In this document: positions 1 to 13,775 of the stretch, piece after piece
Layout of the letters: every line of letters begins with the position of its first letter
How positions within the stretch are numbered: the first letter of the stretch is position 1
Source: Lunularia cruciata
Lineage: Eukaryota > Streptophyta > Marchantiopsida > Lunulariales > Lunulariaceae
DNA length: 64,000 bases
NCBI GenBank assembly: GCA_948567375.1
Contig: OX419757.1
Location: forward strand, 72,292,001-72,356,000
Reading direction: 5' to 3'
Position numbers and translations under genes: made by a program
Notes under the pieces: model-generated
What the model was told of the DNA's origin: nothing
Database searches by the model: none
Seen by the model: the letters and a program-made list of their open reading frames with translations, nothing else

Positions 1-2500
1 AGTCTCCACCTCCACCAGCCGGGCCACCACCCTGTTAGAGCCCTCAACTGATAGAGGCTAGCATTCTTTACCATAGCTCTGTTTCGTTGTGGAAGCCCAC
101 CCGCATTCCCAAAACTATACTGATTACCTTCGAGAAGTGAAGTTGAACTGTGAGTGTAGAGCAGATGGACATCGAGCTTCAGGAATTCTGAACACGGGCA
201 GGTTGAGTTGCACCTGGCTAGGAGCCGATGGAGGGACGGGAAGCTCACAGTTCCCCACTGTCGGTTGTGTAAGAGATGGTGTGACGTCGCACACAGCCGG
301 AGCAGTGTTGTTAAATTAAAAATCCCCGCGAGTGTATAGAGAAGGAGCAAACAGGGAGTTAGTGTAAGGTGGGTAATTCATCATTATTCTTCTTAGATAA
401 GTTTCAGGTGATGAATGAAGATACTACCAGGTACAGGATTGTGATTTTTCGGTGGGGTGAGTCGGTCTCTCTACCTACGGAAGGCAAAAACATTGCACTA
501 ATTAGTTCACCCCCATGTGGGACAACTCCGATTTCTCCCGGTTGCGGTGTTATCATTCTACCCCTTAGAGACTTAGCTTTAGTCTTGTTTACATTTTTAC
601 AAATTGACAATCAGTCCAATCATACCGTATTGTGGTCGATGTAATCTCGTTCTTTTAGTAACATATCGTTTCTGTCGAGCAATTGAAAAATGCTCGAAAT
701 CAAACCCACCTCTTTCTCCTCGTGACATCTCAGTCCTGGTGGTGGCGAATCATATTTCTTCGCAAAGTTTTATCGCACTCACTGCCTAATCCCCTAGACA
801 TCCAGATTTAACCATGCCGTTGTCGGACTCCTAATTGTGTCACTTTTATGGTCTTTTGGAGCTCTATGTTGTCTATGATTGAATCTATCCCCGTGCGAAT
901 GTAGTCAGATGAAAGGTCCTGTGACCTTAGTAGCTACGTCGTCTGATAGTTGTTTGTGATCTTTCTCATTATCTACAGAAGCTGCGTTGTCAATGAAGTA
1001 GTTTCTCCCCCCGAACGATCTAAGTTTGTCACTAGTATGTCTTCCAGTGCTCCAGCAGTCTCCTCTAGGTCACACGCTGCGAGGTAGAAATAACGTTCAA
1101 GTTCTCCTCGCCTAACCCTCGCCTCGAGGTCTCGCTCCTGGGAACAGTGTCGTCGCTCGTTATCGCGGTTCCGCACAGTGAATGTTCCCGCTCCGTAGAA
1201 ACGAGCATTGTGGTTGCTTCCAATCAAATTTCAAGTTCGGACTCAGGACCAACTGTGCTGTAGCGGAAGCATCGAGCTGCTGCGACCGGATTCAAATTTG
1301 CAGACCTTTTAAAACTCTAGTTTAATGCTCTCGGACAATGAAATTATTGGCGGCGGTTGTGCCTGTCCTTACTGCAGCCGTGCTTTAATATCTGAGGCAT
1401 CTGTTAGTTGAGATGGACATATCACCACCTAAACCAATGCTGGGCCAGTTTAGATTCAGTTCGTCGGAGTTGTCTTTTGTGGGAACATGTACTCACACTT
1501 CAATAAGCGTGGGAGCCCACTAGCTGCCAGCTGAAACCAGCTTTCTTGACAGGTTCTCCTGTAGGTCGTCTTAATGATCGAAACGCGTGGGTGGATGTTG
1601 GTTATGTTGCCATCGAAACATGTGGAAGCTTGACTTTCTGAGTAATCTTTTCCTTTAGATCCTATCTTTAGGACGAGTTCAATGCCCACATGGAAGTGGA
1701 GACATTATCAGGTGTCGCACGGCCCCCCGATGCAAATACCCTATTCTTCATCATCAACCGACTGACACGATAAGTTTTCACGTCCATCGTAATGGCGAGG
1801 TGCTTGGCTCCATGCTTGTGTAATTTGTTCTCGTCGGCATGGAGTCTGAATAAACTGCTCTGTGGGCGATTTCCTCCGTCTCAGTATGCTACGCACATGC
1901 TTGGGTAGGTATTGATAGTTATCTCGTCCGAGTTAAGGATAATGTCTAGCTTCTCGGAACATTGGGTAGTACCTGAGACTAATGGCTCAATCTGAAGCCA
2001 CTCCCCACTCCAGCGGATGGATTGTGGACACACTTTGACTGAGGAGTCTCTCCATCCTTCTAGAAAAACAGCGATATCATGGAAGGATAATGGTACTTCC
2101 CCTCGACCAGCCCATGTGCCGAAATTGAAAGGGTGATGGCTGCCTCCAACTACTTCTAACTGCCAGAAATAATTTCTCTATGTCGGAAAGAACATGAGGA
2201 TCTCGTAATGTTTTATGGTCGCGACGCTTCCAGTATAATATGCAGCATTCATTTCATTCCAGTGGAATGCGAAGAACCAGCTCTACACTATTGGGAACTC
2301 GAAGTCGGTGCTTGGAAACGCAACCACTTCTGGTACCGATTCCGAGGACTCCATCTTGGGTTTGAGCAAGAACGAATAATAGTGAGAGTAAATCAGCACT
2401 GTCCTTGGCGCCATGCACAGATACGTCAACTCTGAAGGAAGTGTTGGACTATTTTTCACCGAGCTGCCATGTACGAATCGCCATGTATATTATGATGAGA
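1..2500. other. Intergenic, no gene supported
   Basis: I see only short overlapping open frames on both strands, none with a recognisable domain or plausible exon chain. Base composition is intermediate, unlike the very AT-rich stretch further right. It may be decayed repeat DNA. Confidence 0.5.
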
Positions 2501-2515
2501 CTGTTCCAAGTCAGA

Positions 2516-2966
2516 TAGATCAGGCCATGGCCTTACATCAGCAATTCCAAGAATCACTTATCCGTTAGTCCAGTAGAATGATTGTTACTACGGCAGATCA
2601 TGCGATAGGCATTACTAAAGAAAATCAGTCTTAGTATCAGTGACTCCTATTCAAGGATGCTGGACAAGGATGGGGAGCAAAGTAAAGTATACCGTCCGAT
2701 CAGATCAGGCCATTGACATGGATCAGAATCGGAGTAGATCCTCAATAGCACGACGTACATGTTCGTTCCTTGATACTGCCGTTCTCCAGGTCAGACGAAT
2801 GGTTAGCGATGCGGTAGTCTCGAATCAGTGCTCAGATCGAGTCAGGTCGGATCAGGCCATGGACACAGTGGGGTGATTGATCCACAAAGCATGATTATTA
2901 AGTACGCGTCTATTTAATCAACTGTTCAATTCCGTGACTGTTCCCATATCGGATCAAGCCACGGAC
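2516..2966 (+). repeat. Dispersed GATCAGGCCATGGAC-like motif, four imperfect copies
   Basis: Related 14-16-base words occur near 2518, 2702, 2849 and 2951. The core is GATCAGGCCATGG in the first and third copies, with substitutions in the second and fourth. Spacing is irregular at about 100-185 bases. Function is unknown; it looks like a decayed tandem repeat. Confidence 0.45.
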
Positions 2967-2999
2967 AAGTACAATCCATTATCCTCGATGGGCTTATTC

Positions 3000-5500
3000 A
3001 AACAGTTTCACGTATATCCTTTGTCCTACTACTACATAGACCACAATCTTAAATCATATTGAACTGGAGTCTAACTTGAGGCGAGCGGAGTCCATGACCT
3101 CTACTCGAATAACACAACGCATGAGTCTTGTTTCACGACTGATTATATTGAGAATCTGGTAAGCAATTCTGACTTCATGCAGCTGGATTGCATCTCATTA
3201 CTGCCTGGAAATGCATCATTCAAGCCATTGCGATTGAAAATACCCTTCAGAAATGTGTCGATTGGAGTGCAAAACCGAGCAGTTAATATCCAGACAGTCA
3301 GAACAGTACTCTAACTGAACATCTATCTGCTCACATGCAGAGGCAGAAAAGTGGAAGTAGTGTGATTTGATGGCGCGAACTAGGTCTGCATCTATTATAA
3401 CTAATCTCCACGAGACAATAGGAAAATCACTTTAAAGATTCTCACACTATCAATGTTCGTGGAGTACTAATGGGGCCTCTATTTCTTTAAGGCTCTAGGA
3501 CTCCTTTTTCCACTATAAAATTTCACATCTTGACGATTGGAGCTTTAGTGCAGTTATCACCATCTAAGAATCTAAGCACTCATACAAGCAAAACGCAAGG
3601 AACCGGTGCACAAAGGATTGATAAGTCCACTTCAAAACGTGCTCTCCTGCCTCTTGTAAGTCAACACTCGACACACTATTTGCTTCAACTGTAGAACTGA
3701 TTATTCTCGTGTATAATTAGGTCTATTTCTTCACATCATGTATGACATGATCCAGCATTTGTGGAGTTGAAGTTTGCAGGAGGATGGAACTGCATGTAAA
3801 TGAGATATTTTGGGGAAGAATGTAGAATACCAGCAATAAGTGGAGAATATAGTCAGCGGTGATTGTTTGAGTATGGGATAAGTAGGACATCAATGGTACC
3901 CAATTTAGGAGATTGAGATAAGATAAGAAATTGTTGACCGATTGTAATAACGTTAGACGGCAATGATATGAAAAGTTTGTATGTATGACCGTTCGTCAAT
4001 TAAAAGTCCGCCCTTAGTGGATTCAAGACATGAACATGAAGGGTGTATTATATCTACATTTTGAACCCTACCAATCACCTATAAATTGAATTACTTATAA
4101 TATTTGTATGGTGCACCTGGTTTATATCTTCCTAAGTAATTTAAAGTCATACAGTAGTCCCTAAATTGACGTGGTGGACGTTTCAATTAACCATCGATCA
4201 TACATTTCTTTCATTATCATTGACTTCTGATATTCCTATTTATCTTTTGTCAACAAATCTTTCTCTTGTATATGAATATCACCGATTGGGTTGGGAATAG
4301 TTAACGTAAAACCTATACCGTAGTTTAAACAAATCACCGTAGACTATTTTTCCCCACTTATTGTTGGGTTTTTTAAAAGCCGTTATATCGTCCTGCAAAC
4401 TTCAGGTCCCTATATACTGGATCCTGTGCTTTATATTGTGAAGATGTACGGTCTTATTATACATGAGAAGAAGCACTTCTATGCGATCTTCAAAGATTGC
4501 AGGAAAAGAAGAAGGGCAAGTGCTGACTTTACAAAAGAGAGGGTAACGCGTTTTGAGGTGGATTTATCAAGACGTGAAGATTTTTATCCACCGTTGTTCC
4601 TTATCTTTGTTAGTTCTAGGTATAAACCAGATAAATAAAAACCACTAGCGAGTTTGTACCATTATTTTACATATACAATATAGCTGATTTCAGCTTTTGC
4701 CACACTTGCGGGCTGATTATCTAAACATTGGTGATAAAGGGCGTTTCATTTTGTTATGTTACACGTCCATATTCTTCTTGCTTGTCATAGATATCGAAAT
4801 TTTCACTTTACTTGATAATTTACTATTGTAGGTAAATAGGCTTTAAATAGCCAGAAAGAACAGACTTGTTATTGTTGAAATTTTATAAGAATGAATTTAT
4901 ATGAATGAATTGAATGAAAAAGAGCAAACAAACAATTGTTCTGAAATCACTTTGTGATTTTGGTAATCTAGATTCCTGAATTAACATCAAAAACAATAAC
5001 AAAAGGAAAACAGAGATATAGACAATAATGTAACCATTTAAAATTTGTGTATGCTTAATCTGAACTTTAATTATCTGATTATTGACTCTAAATGAATTTT
5101 CATTAATATTTTTTTGGTACAATATAAGGCAAATATAAGATACAATTTGATAATAATTGATGAAAACAAAACACATTTAAATAAAGGAAAGATTATTATC
5201 TTCTTCTGCTCTACCACATCCCAATTAGAGAACAATTACTTTACATACATTGAGTAGTTTCAAAAAGTTAAATAGAATATAATTCTTTTATATCACACTT
5301 AGAATATTTCAAAGGTGTAGTCTAATATATATACTTATGCTAAATATAGACTTATTTTTAACTATTTTATACAACCACTATAATATCAATCTGAACCAGA
5401 ACTGGAAAATTTCTTGAATGTTAAGTTTTATTTCCAAAATTCTCAACACAGCTTTAATATAGAATAGAGGATTGTGCACATAAACCTTAAAAACAAAATT
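3000..5500. other. AT-rich intergenic DNA, no gene seen
   Basis: The sequence becomes strongly AT-rich after about 3.9 kb. The open frames (for example 4426-4638 plus and 4883-5176 minus) are low-complexity translations rich in I, Y, F and L with no family resemblance, so I do not call them genes. Confidence 0.5.
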
Positions 5501-6883
5501 AAATGATAAAATAACATTCTTAATTCCAAGACCTCCAATGGAGTAAGGATTATTTGATAACCCAATATCAACTTACTAATAGTAAAGTGGTAAGAATAAG
5601 TTGTTTCGTCAAGGATACGGGTTGCAAATTAATAGAAGTGCAAAGAAATGTGACATTTAATAGTTCTTTATTATTTCCTATTTAACCTCTTGTGCAAAAC
5701 TACTTCTAGAAGAGTGTAGTATCACTTTGTACTGCACTGAAAATAAGAGAAACAAAAATCACTTTCATTACAAATCTATTCCAAATTATTCTTGAAGGTG
5801 ATGGATCACTTCCCTTCAAAGGTCAATGTACTTCAAAGGTCCTTTCACTCATAGGGCTACTAGTCCATATATTATGTACTACCCCTCCCAAAAGGCACAG
5901 TTCCAAAGGAGTCTTTGTATCAATCAATTGTATTACATTTTGTTTCCATGACACTCTAATGCTCCAGATTACCCTTAACACTTGAATACATTACCTCTCT
6001 CTTTTGGAATCCCAATGATCAAACACCAAACAGGTGAAAATGTCTCTAGGTGTAAGCATATGTGTTCATGCTATGAGATTCATCACCACTACTCAACAAA
6101 GTCAGTCAATTTATTATTGAGAGTGTAGACAAACAACAATAGAGAGTTAGATAGTCTTTGTTAATTCCTTGATCACCAAAAGTGAACCTAAATTACATCA
6201 GGCAAAAGCTCTATATACATTTTCCTACTTCTCATCAAAGAGATCTAATGGCTAAGTGAAATATTAAAAATCTCTTATTACATTTGTATCATCCATCACT
6301 AATCCTATTTGTTTATGTTATCTTATGCTAATGTGTGGCTTAATTAAGTATCTTCCATGTGTCAAGGAAGGTACTTGTTCTTCCCTAGTTACAACTTGCA
6401 AATTTACCCACCTTTGGACTTACAATTTCAAAGATATTTGGCTACAAAATTTTCCTACCACTACGAAGGATTTTTATGCCAAAGGTCTGCTCCTACAAAG
6501 GTGTCTTTCTACTACAAAGGCCTTACACACCAAAGGTTACATATATATAGAGCATTTACATCTATCAAGTAGCTTTCAACCTAAAGGTCTTTGACTACAA
6601 AGACCTTTTTTTATACATTATTGTGAAGAACTACCTTTGCATCTACAAATCCTAATTGATATGCATACCTTCCTCTTGTAGCCTACAGGTTAAAGGAGTG
6701 GAGAATCAGTTGATTTGGAGAACTTTATGTTGGTGTGTTCCTTTAGCCAAACTGCTAGTTGGTCCAATTATTCTTCCAAGTAAGCCTTCATTTCCAAAGT
6801 CTAAATGTATAGTTTTAGCTTGTGGTGTTTGGTGTGGTGCAATGTTGTGTTACTTGTTTTGCCTTCTTTGCAAGGCCCACCAA

Positions 6884-7228
6884 CTAGTCTCTTATCTCCT
6901 CCATCTGTTGGAGTATCTTCATCTTCTCCTCTTTTAGGCAAATATGAACTGCTTGTATTTTGGCAATCAACTCTTCACTCATTTGGCCTTGACTGGCCTC
7001 CCTTTCATCTTCCTTCTTCTTCTTCAATTTGTCTTTTAGCTTGTTGTGTTGAAGAATCACTTTGGTCCAATAATCATTCATTTGTACCTCCATTGTTATT
7101 GCAAGCATATTAGTTGTATCTAATTTCTTTTGAATGATAGCTACTTCTTCATCTTGAGCTCTTAGTTGTACTTCAAACTCTTGATGTTTTTGATATTGCT
7201 TGAGCCAAAGTGCACTCATCTCTCTCAA
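6884..7228 (-). pseudogene. Coiled-coil fragment of unclassified repeat
   Basis: An open frame of 114 residues is dominated by K, E, Q and hydrophobics in heptad-like spacing, with a run of lysines near the middle. It looks like a helical coiled-coil protein. It sits inside repeat copy 1 and has no recognisable catalytic motif. I take it as a remnant of the element's coding part, not as a host gene. Confidence 0.35.
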
Positions 7229-8217
7229 TAGCTTTCAGATTTCATCTTCATGTGCTTCTTTAAGATCCTTCAATTGGAAGTTCTCTTGCACAAGGTCATT
7301 GGTCTTGATACCTTTGGCCACTTATAGGTCCTTGATCCATCCTATAACTTCCTTCTCCTTCTCACTTTCTACCTTAATGTGGTAGGAATTTTGGTATAGC
7401 TATTTCACCAAGGAGGCTCAATTGATCACTTCTTTGTGACAATCTTGGTAGATGAGCAAGATTTTCTCCATCAGTTCTAGGGCTTGTCCTACCAGATGGA
7501 TGACCATTGCAACAATGGTGCAATTAAAATCTTCTCTCTTTAGGCACGTTCTCCTTCTTCCACCTACTTCTTCTTCTCCAAAGGTCCTCATTTTTCCACC
7601 TCAATCTCTACTTGTTCTTTGACTTCCATTGCTACGCCTTTGGCTTTGGGTATTGGACCTTTGGCTTTATTTACTCTTCCTTGCTTGGGCCTTTATTCTT
7701 CTTTGCAATTTGTACTTGAAGTTCTTACTTCCTCATTGTTTGCTCCTTTAGTGTGGATTGCACTTGAGACACTAAGATCTTCTTGTTTGGTTGGGGCTAC
7801 TAAAGTTCACTTTTGCTTTGTTTCCCTTTTATTGGTGCAAATTTGGAGTCTTTGTATTGCTTATCCTCCTCCTCCCCTTCTAAACGTGATCTTGCAAGTA
7901 TGAGGAAGTTCTCTCTTTCCTATTCTCCTTCTCTATCAATGTCTTTAGCCTTTTTTTTAAGACATCCCAATCACCTGAGTGTTCTTCCTTGACCTCTTTG
8001 CCTTTACCTTTGCTCTTGCCTTTATCAATCACTTCCTCTTATGAAAGCCAAGGGTATTACTTGCTTCTTCTACAAGCACATATTTACCTATTTTTTCATA
8101 TTCTTCATTAGCCATTTTGTACTTTTGATACATCACTCTTCCTTTTTGTATGACTAGAAGTACCCCTTTGGATGCAAGTGACTCAAGAAATTTTTTTTCC
8201 TTCCTTGGTAAGGAGAT

Positions 8218-8463
8218 TCATCTCAAATAAAAATGCAACACATATGGGGATAGATGTGTTACCTTATCATCCTTGTTCATGTTTCCGCACATGCTTTGGA
8301 TTAGAGTGTGGAACATGTGTGCCCAATTCACCAGTTGCCCTTCATACATGAACTCAAAGAATATTTCTTGGCTAGTGTTGATGTAGGTTGTGCTCTTTGG
8401 CATGAGTAATTTCATGAACACCTCAATTATAGCCCTTTGAGGGAGGATCATTGTAACTTCCAA
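8218..8463 (-). pseudogene. Fragment of unclassified repeat protein (copy 1)
   Basis: This 81-residue frame shares a pattern with the plus-strand frame at 12513-12815: AI-x-EV-x-MxL, then PK and TY, then FFE, later a conserved LxPY/F segment. The shared pattern lies in opposite strands 4 kb apart, so the two are diverged copies of one coding sequence. The family is not recognised. Confidence 0.4.
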
Positions 8464-9399
8464 GCCTCCACATCTTATTATTCTTTGGTTTATTGAAGGA
8501 GTCCTTCAGAACCTTCTCCAAGTTCTTGTCTGGTCAATGCTATTGGGTCTTCAATATGATTGCTCTTGGTGAGGAACTTTTTAGGCCAAGGATATTTTTC
8601 CAATGCTCCTTAGTTCAAGCAAAAATTTTCCTCTAAGCTTGCACCTATTTGTGATCCCTATTCTCTTTAATTTCTTGGATCATCCTTTGGTGGCTCAATT
8701 CCTAATTCCATAGCAAAAAGTCCAATTTCTTTCTATGGGCTATGCTTACTCTATGTCTACCCTACATACACTGCATATTTGCTTATGGTTGGTGGTCTGA
8801 GAATATCTCAAGCACTCTCCTAGGCTGCATTGGTCCTCTTACCATGTTACCTACCAATCTTGTGGATGAAGGTGAAGAGAAATTTCCACCATGAAGGCCT
8901 AAAAAACTCAATGCCAAAGGGAGGGACTCTTGATTGTTCTAGGCTTGTAACTAAACTTTGATTTGCAAAATGTGAAGGATTATTAACAAGGCCTTCATTT
9001 TATAGCCCTCATATGTCCATTACCAACCTTCAATGATTGAATCATGGTTGAGTAGTCTCAACTCACACATAAGAGCGCTTTGGCACATGCCAACATCTTA
9101 CATACAATTTTTTATCTAGGTGGTAGTGCATTCAAACCATTTTACTCCCTTTGGAGCCAAAGATCTTCCAGAGAAAATGTCCTTAGGCCAAAGTTTGGCA
9201 GTGCCAAAGGTCTTTGTTCTTGTACTCCATTAGTGTAGACTTTCCTTTTGGCTCAACCTCTTTAGATTCATTTATTTTGTATGGCCTCCCTAATTTGTGC
9301 TCATTTTTCTTACCTATGGGTTTCCTTTGCGTTATATTCCAACGGCAAGTGGTATAAAACCACTTTCTAGCTTGGACAAGCCTATAGCTTAGCATAAGT

Positions 9400-11750
9400 T
9401 TAAGAAAAAAAAACTAATTTTTTTTATTTTGCAAAAAGGTGAAGGCGGTCACTACATTCAAAGAGTTTATAAAGATAATCATTTTTGGTACATACAATCC
9501 CAAATTATGAGAAGTCTCTTATATTTAAATTCAAGAGAAAATCTTACACCTTCTATTGTATTTATGTGATTGATATACACCTTTGCTCTACCATTTGAAA
9601 TTAAGGCAAAATATCAAGAGGTTAAATTAAATTCAAGCTCAAATCATCATACTTATAAACATATAGGATTATATTTAGATTAGAAAGTTGATTGATTACA
9701 TAAATCTAAACTAAATAGCATATATGGCATTTTTTTTCAATCAATAATCAAAAATTTATTTTTTTACCATCATTTCTTATTTTAAAAAAAATTTGCATAT
9801 ATATCATAGAAGCAAGTGGGATGCTTTACTTGAGGTTGTAATAGTTCCTAGGAAAAAGTGATTTTTTTATACCAAAAAAATAATCAAGGTAAGTCAAATA
9901 AATAAGAGGTCTTGTCATACCTTATGTGTGAGAAATGTACATGTTCTTTATCCATGTCTCAGAAATTAACATATCTACATAATAAATATGGTTTAAGATA
10001 AAAGCTTAATCAAATGCATGTACCAACCTTACATGTATTTCACACCTTATATTTGAGTAGTGTGCATGTTTGAGTAATAATGTTGATTGCTTGTGGGTCT
10101 TCACAAAAAATTAATAAAATATAGTATAGTTATTGCAGAGAAAGAGTTCATGGAATGAATTAGTAAGTCCACATCATGAAGTCTTTCTCCAAAGAAGAAG
10201 CCAAGTAAATCAATCTAAGGAAATATAGTACGAAAAGTATCTTTGCTTCCTGCAAAAAATGTTGTAAAGTTGAATATTTTCTAACTTGTATCTATATTAT
10301 GTTCTATAATTAGGGATACATGAAGATTTCTCTAAAATAAATTCCAAACATAAGATGTCTCTAAGAGTCTCTTAGTTATATTCTAAAATTGTACCATAAA
10401 TGGTTATAATGATCGCTCATATAGATTGATTAATTTGGTACAAATGAAAAATATAACTCAATTTAGTTAATAGAAGTCTTCATTGACTAATTTACTAGCA
10501 AATACTTCACCAAAAAATTTCACCATAACTTCACTAGTCAACTTGTACTTCACTTGTAACTCTTTATGTTAAGTAAAGATCCTTGACTAAATAAGAGCTT
10601 TCATTTAATTAAGACTAACTAAAGATAGGCATAAGAGCTCTTTGTTATGTGTAGTCACTAGTTTTGGCTATTTTTTATCTCTCAAAAATCAGTATATATA
10701 TATGTTTTCTCTCTTCTCTTGTCCTTGGAGTATTACAAGACTCAAAAATTTCTCTTATTCCAAGATGTAATAGAGTAATAGGTAGCTAAAAGTGTGAACC
10801 CATATTTTCACAAAATTTATTTATTTGATTGATTTCACTCTTGTTTGTGAAGATATAGTATAATCCTTTCTTGTTTAGGAATGAAAACATCTTAGTTGAG
10901 TTTCCTTTGGAGTTGTGTCTACACATGTCATAGTACAAATGAAACAAGTATGAATGCACTTTGAAGGATGAATGCCAAATCATACAATGCCAAAAGATGG
11001 TCAAAGGTGAAGATCTCAAGTCCAAGTATCTATCCAAAGATCTTTGGTTTGTACATTGGTGCATCAAAAAACCTTCTATCAATTTGAATGCACTACCACT
11101 TGGTTACAAAACTGTCTACAAAGACCATTTGTATTCAAGGGAGAGTTATGCATGTGTGGAATAGGGCTATTTACTCAAGGATTCATTTGCACGTGTGGAG
11201 AGGCAGAGCTCACCAACTACTCAATGATTGAAGAATATGTCTATACAACCAAATTGTAATACCAAGATCTAGATGTGAAATTTGGTTAATTAACAACTGG
11301 AATGATGTTATACATGATGGTAAAAATAGATCAGATAGAACTATCACCAAAAGAGTACTTCTACTAATAGGGCAGAAATCAAAATAGATTTGAAAACCTT
11401 AAAACCAATAGCTAGACATATGATTTAAAGGTGAGAATTGGTTTGGTAACATCTGGAAGGATGTTACACATCATGGAATAAATAGATCAGAAAGAGGAAT
11501 CACCAAAAGGAGACTTTTAATTATAGATTAGGAATCAAAATATGCCTGAAATCTTTGAAGGCAATTTTGGAGGACTAGGCGGATGAATTAGGCCTAAAAA
11601 TGCATAGATTCCCCTCCAACAAAGCAAAGTCTGGCCTTCTATCCCCTTGGTTTGTCTCATTGAGAGCTTTCCAACTATACCTCACCCATGTGATTATGAG
11701 ATTCCTACAAGAAGATTCCCTAAAAGATTCTCTCTAGTCAAAGGTTATTT
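9400..11750. other. AT-rich spacer between the two repeat copies
   Basis: This stretch is mostly AT-rich, with phrases such as CCAAAGG/CCTTTGG that recur across 5.8-20 kb. The frames at 10786-11082 minus and 10961-11259 plus overlap each other and show no family motif. It is probably old repeat DNA; no gene is supported. Confidence 0.45.
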
Positions 11751-12512
11751 GACCAACCAGATAGGACCAGGACAGACATGTCACCCATCCAAATAAGTAA
11801 TCCAAGGGTGGAGCTTGCTGACATGTCACCTCTCTATGTACCTAATCCTATGGTGGAGCTTCCTTGGAGGAGATCCTCTTTGTCGATATAATAAAGAGAG
11901 GGTGCTCCTTTGGGGTATCGGAGGTTTGAGTGTGAAATTGTGTGTTTCTCATGGTGTGTTTCTCTTCAGGTCTCCTATCCTTGGAATATTACACAAGTAC
12001 ACATTGATCAATTTTGCTTTTCATAGAGCAATTTCACTTTGAGATTTGAGTGAGATTAGAATTTCTGAGTCTTAATAAGCCTTTGTAGTTCTTACCACCT
12101 TTGGAGTTGTACATTCTTTGTCTTTGGACCCAACCTAAATTTGACAAGAAATATGGCGTTTTTTTGTAGACCTTTGAGGAAGACCCACAACGCCATTCTT
12201 CCTAGTCTAGCAATAATCAAGTTGGCAATTCATTGTAATAGTGAGGTGATCCAAAGCAAGCATCGTGACTTCTTGCTCTACAATTGAGAGTTGAGTGACT
12301 TCATAATCATCCATGAGATGAAGGGGGAGAGACAAAGAGAGAGGACTACAAGGGACTTGAGAGGAATTAGACCAAAGACCATTTGAGGATAGTGCTAGGA
12401 GGTAGTATTGGGAAGAGCCATGACATTGAAGACAAATTTTGTAGATTAGACGCTGACCAAAGACATCAAAGCAACCTTCATAGACAAGTGGTCTAAGAAT
12501 AATGGATAGAGG

Positions 12513-12815
12513 ATGGGTTGTTCCAAAGACCCAACCAAAAAAGCAATTATGGAGGTGGTTATGAATTTATTCAAGCCAAAGAGAATGACTTATCTTACCA
12601 ACAATAAAGCTAGCTTCTTTGAGTACATCTTAATTATGCAAACATGTTTAAAGGGTTTGCATAGAGAACTTGAAGAAGAAGGTGCAGCTATCTACTTAGC
12701 CCCATTTTCCATATATTTTTTCATAAAGCTAAATCTTCTATTAGAGGAGGAGTGCAAGAAGTTCCCAAGCCATTTCCATTTAGTAGTGTATTTTAACTCA
12801 CAACATAAAAGGTAA
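12513..12815 (+). pseudogene. Fragment of unclassified repeat protein (copy 2)
   Basis: This 100-residue frame begins at an ATG and matches the minus-strand frame at 8463-8218 in spacing and key residues (AIMEV, PK, TY, FFE, LAPF). A short 52-base tandem duplication directly downstream breaks the frame. It is a decayed coding remnant of the repeat family; the function is unknown. Confidence 0.4.
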
Positions 12816-12824
12816 AATGTTAAT

Positions 12825-12924
12825 CAAGAAGTACCGAGTGGTAGATGCAAAATATGCTGAAATTGGAGAATTTGTACAAGAAGTACCGAGTGGTAGATGC
12901 AAAGTATGCTGAAATTGGAGAATT
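12825..12924 (+). repeat. 52-bp tandem duplication
   Basis: Two head-to-tail copies begin with CAAGAAGTACCGAGTGG at 12825 and 12877 and differ by very few bases. The period of 52 is not a multiple of three, so the second copy shifts the reading frame of the enclosing repeat protein. Confidence 0.8.
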
Positions 12925-13337
12925 TTTACTGGTGGAAGAAGAAGGATCCACCACAACAAAGAAGAAGAAGAAGATCTACCCCCCGATAAAGTTTCCAAAA
13001 CCAAAAAAGGCACCAAGGTGAAATCCCTTATTACCCCAAATCATAGATGTAATTGTGGAGGTGGAGGAAGAAGAAGCCTCAAAGGAAGAAGAAGGGAAGA
13101 AGAAGAAAAATACATGGTAGAGGTGGAGGAAGAAGGTAAAGACCTCCCAAGGAAAGCATACGCCAAAGAAGTAAGAGGATTGGTCCAAGAAACCAAGTGC
13201 TTGTGAAGGAGTGCCCAAAATTTATTATACATTTGGTAAGAGCAATGCTACAACTGATGAAACTTTTGGTGCCAAAGTACTAGGTTGTCTACTCCAATAT
13301 GGTGGATAACATGACTCTTATCAAAAGACTACACAAG

Positions 13338-13342
13338 GTAAT
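13338..13342. repeat. Target site duplication (left), GTAAT
   Basis: The five bases GTAAT lie immediately before the left LTR and recur directly after the right LTR at 18672-18676, as expected for Ty3/gypsy integration. Confidence 0.85.
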
Positions 13343-13744
13343 TGTTAAAGACCGAGACCGAGGAGAGAAATAAGAGAATGGAAACTCACATTGGAACACT
13401 TGAATGTGGGAAAACTCTGAATGCCTAGCATGAGCTTTGGCTTTGGTATTTATAGGTAACATACAAGGCCCTTGAGAAGCTTTCTCAAGCCGCTTTCTTA
13501 GAGTGCAAGCCAAGTTAACTTGGAAGCTTCTTAAGAAGCTTCCTTCTAGAAGTGGACTACTTGGCATGCAAGCTAAGCTAGTAGGAAGCTTCTAGAAGCT
13601 TCATTCTAGAAGCTACTTACTTGAGGTGCAAGCTAAGCTAGCCAAGAAGCTTCCTAGATACTTATGGAATATTCTAGGCTAATTTGTCTTATGTGCTACT
13701 TTGTAAGCCCGACTAACTTTGTCGCTAAACTCCATATTGTTACA
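13343..13744 (-). repeat. 3' LTR of the gypsy element (left on the plus strand)
   Basis: The left long terminal repeat starts TGTTAAAGACC and ends TTGTTACA on the plus strand. It aligns over its length with 18246-18671. It contains several AAGCTT-centred palindromic words (AGAAGCTTC and TCTAGAAGC variants), one or two fewer than the right LTR. Confidence 0.9.
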
Positions 13745-13775
13745 TATTCCCTTGCCGCTAGTTGGTGACGTCTTC
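13745..13775 (-). other. Polypurine tract region
   Basis: On the minus strand, the bases next to the 3' LTR read GGCAAGGGAATA, a short purine-rich tract in the expected place for plus-strand priming. It is short and imperfect. Confidence 0.5.

Larger units (their letters stand above)
5550..9400 (-). mobile_element. Unclassified once-coding repeat family, copy 1 (minus strand)
   Basis: Reading the minus strand from about 9.4 kb to 5.55 kb gives fragments that match, in the same order, pieces of a plus-strand copy at 12.1-20.05 kb. Matching pieces include the protein segment at 8463-8218, a short IG-x3-LVEE segment at about 8110-8050, and a non-coding 3' part at 5.8-5.55 kb. This copy also carries a lysine- and glutamate-rich coiled-coil frame (7228-6884) not seen in the other copy. 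Stops and shifts interrupt it throughout. No reverse transcriptase, transposase or terminal repeats were recognised, so its class is open. Confidence 0.55.
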
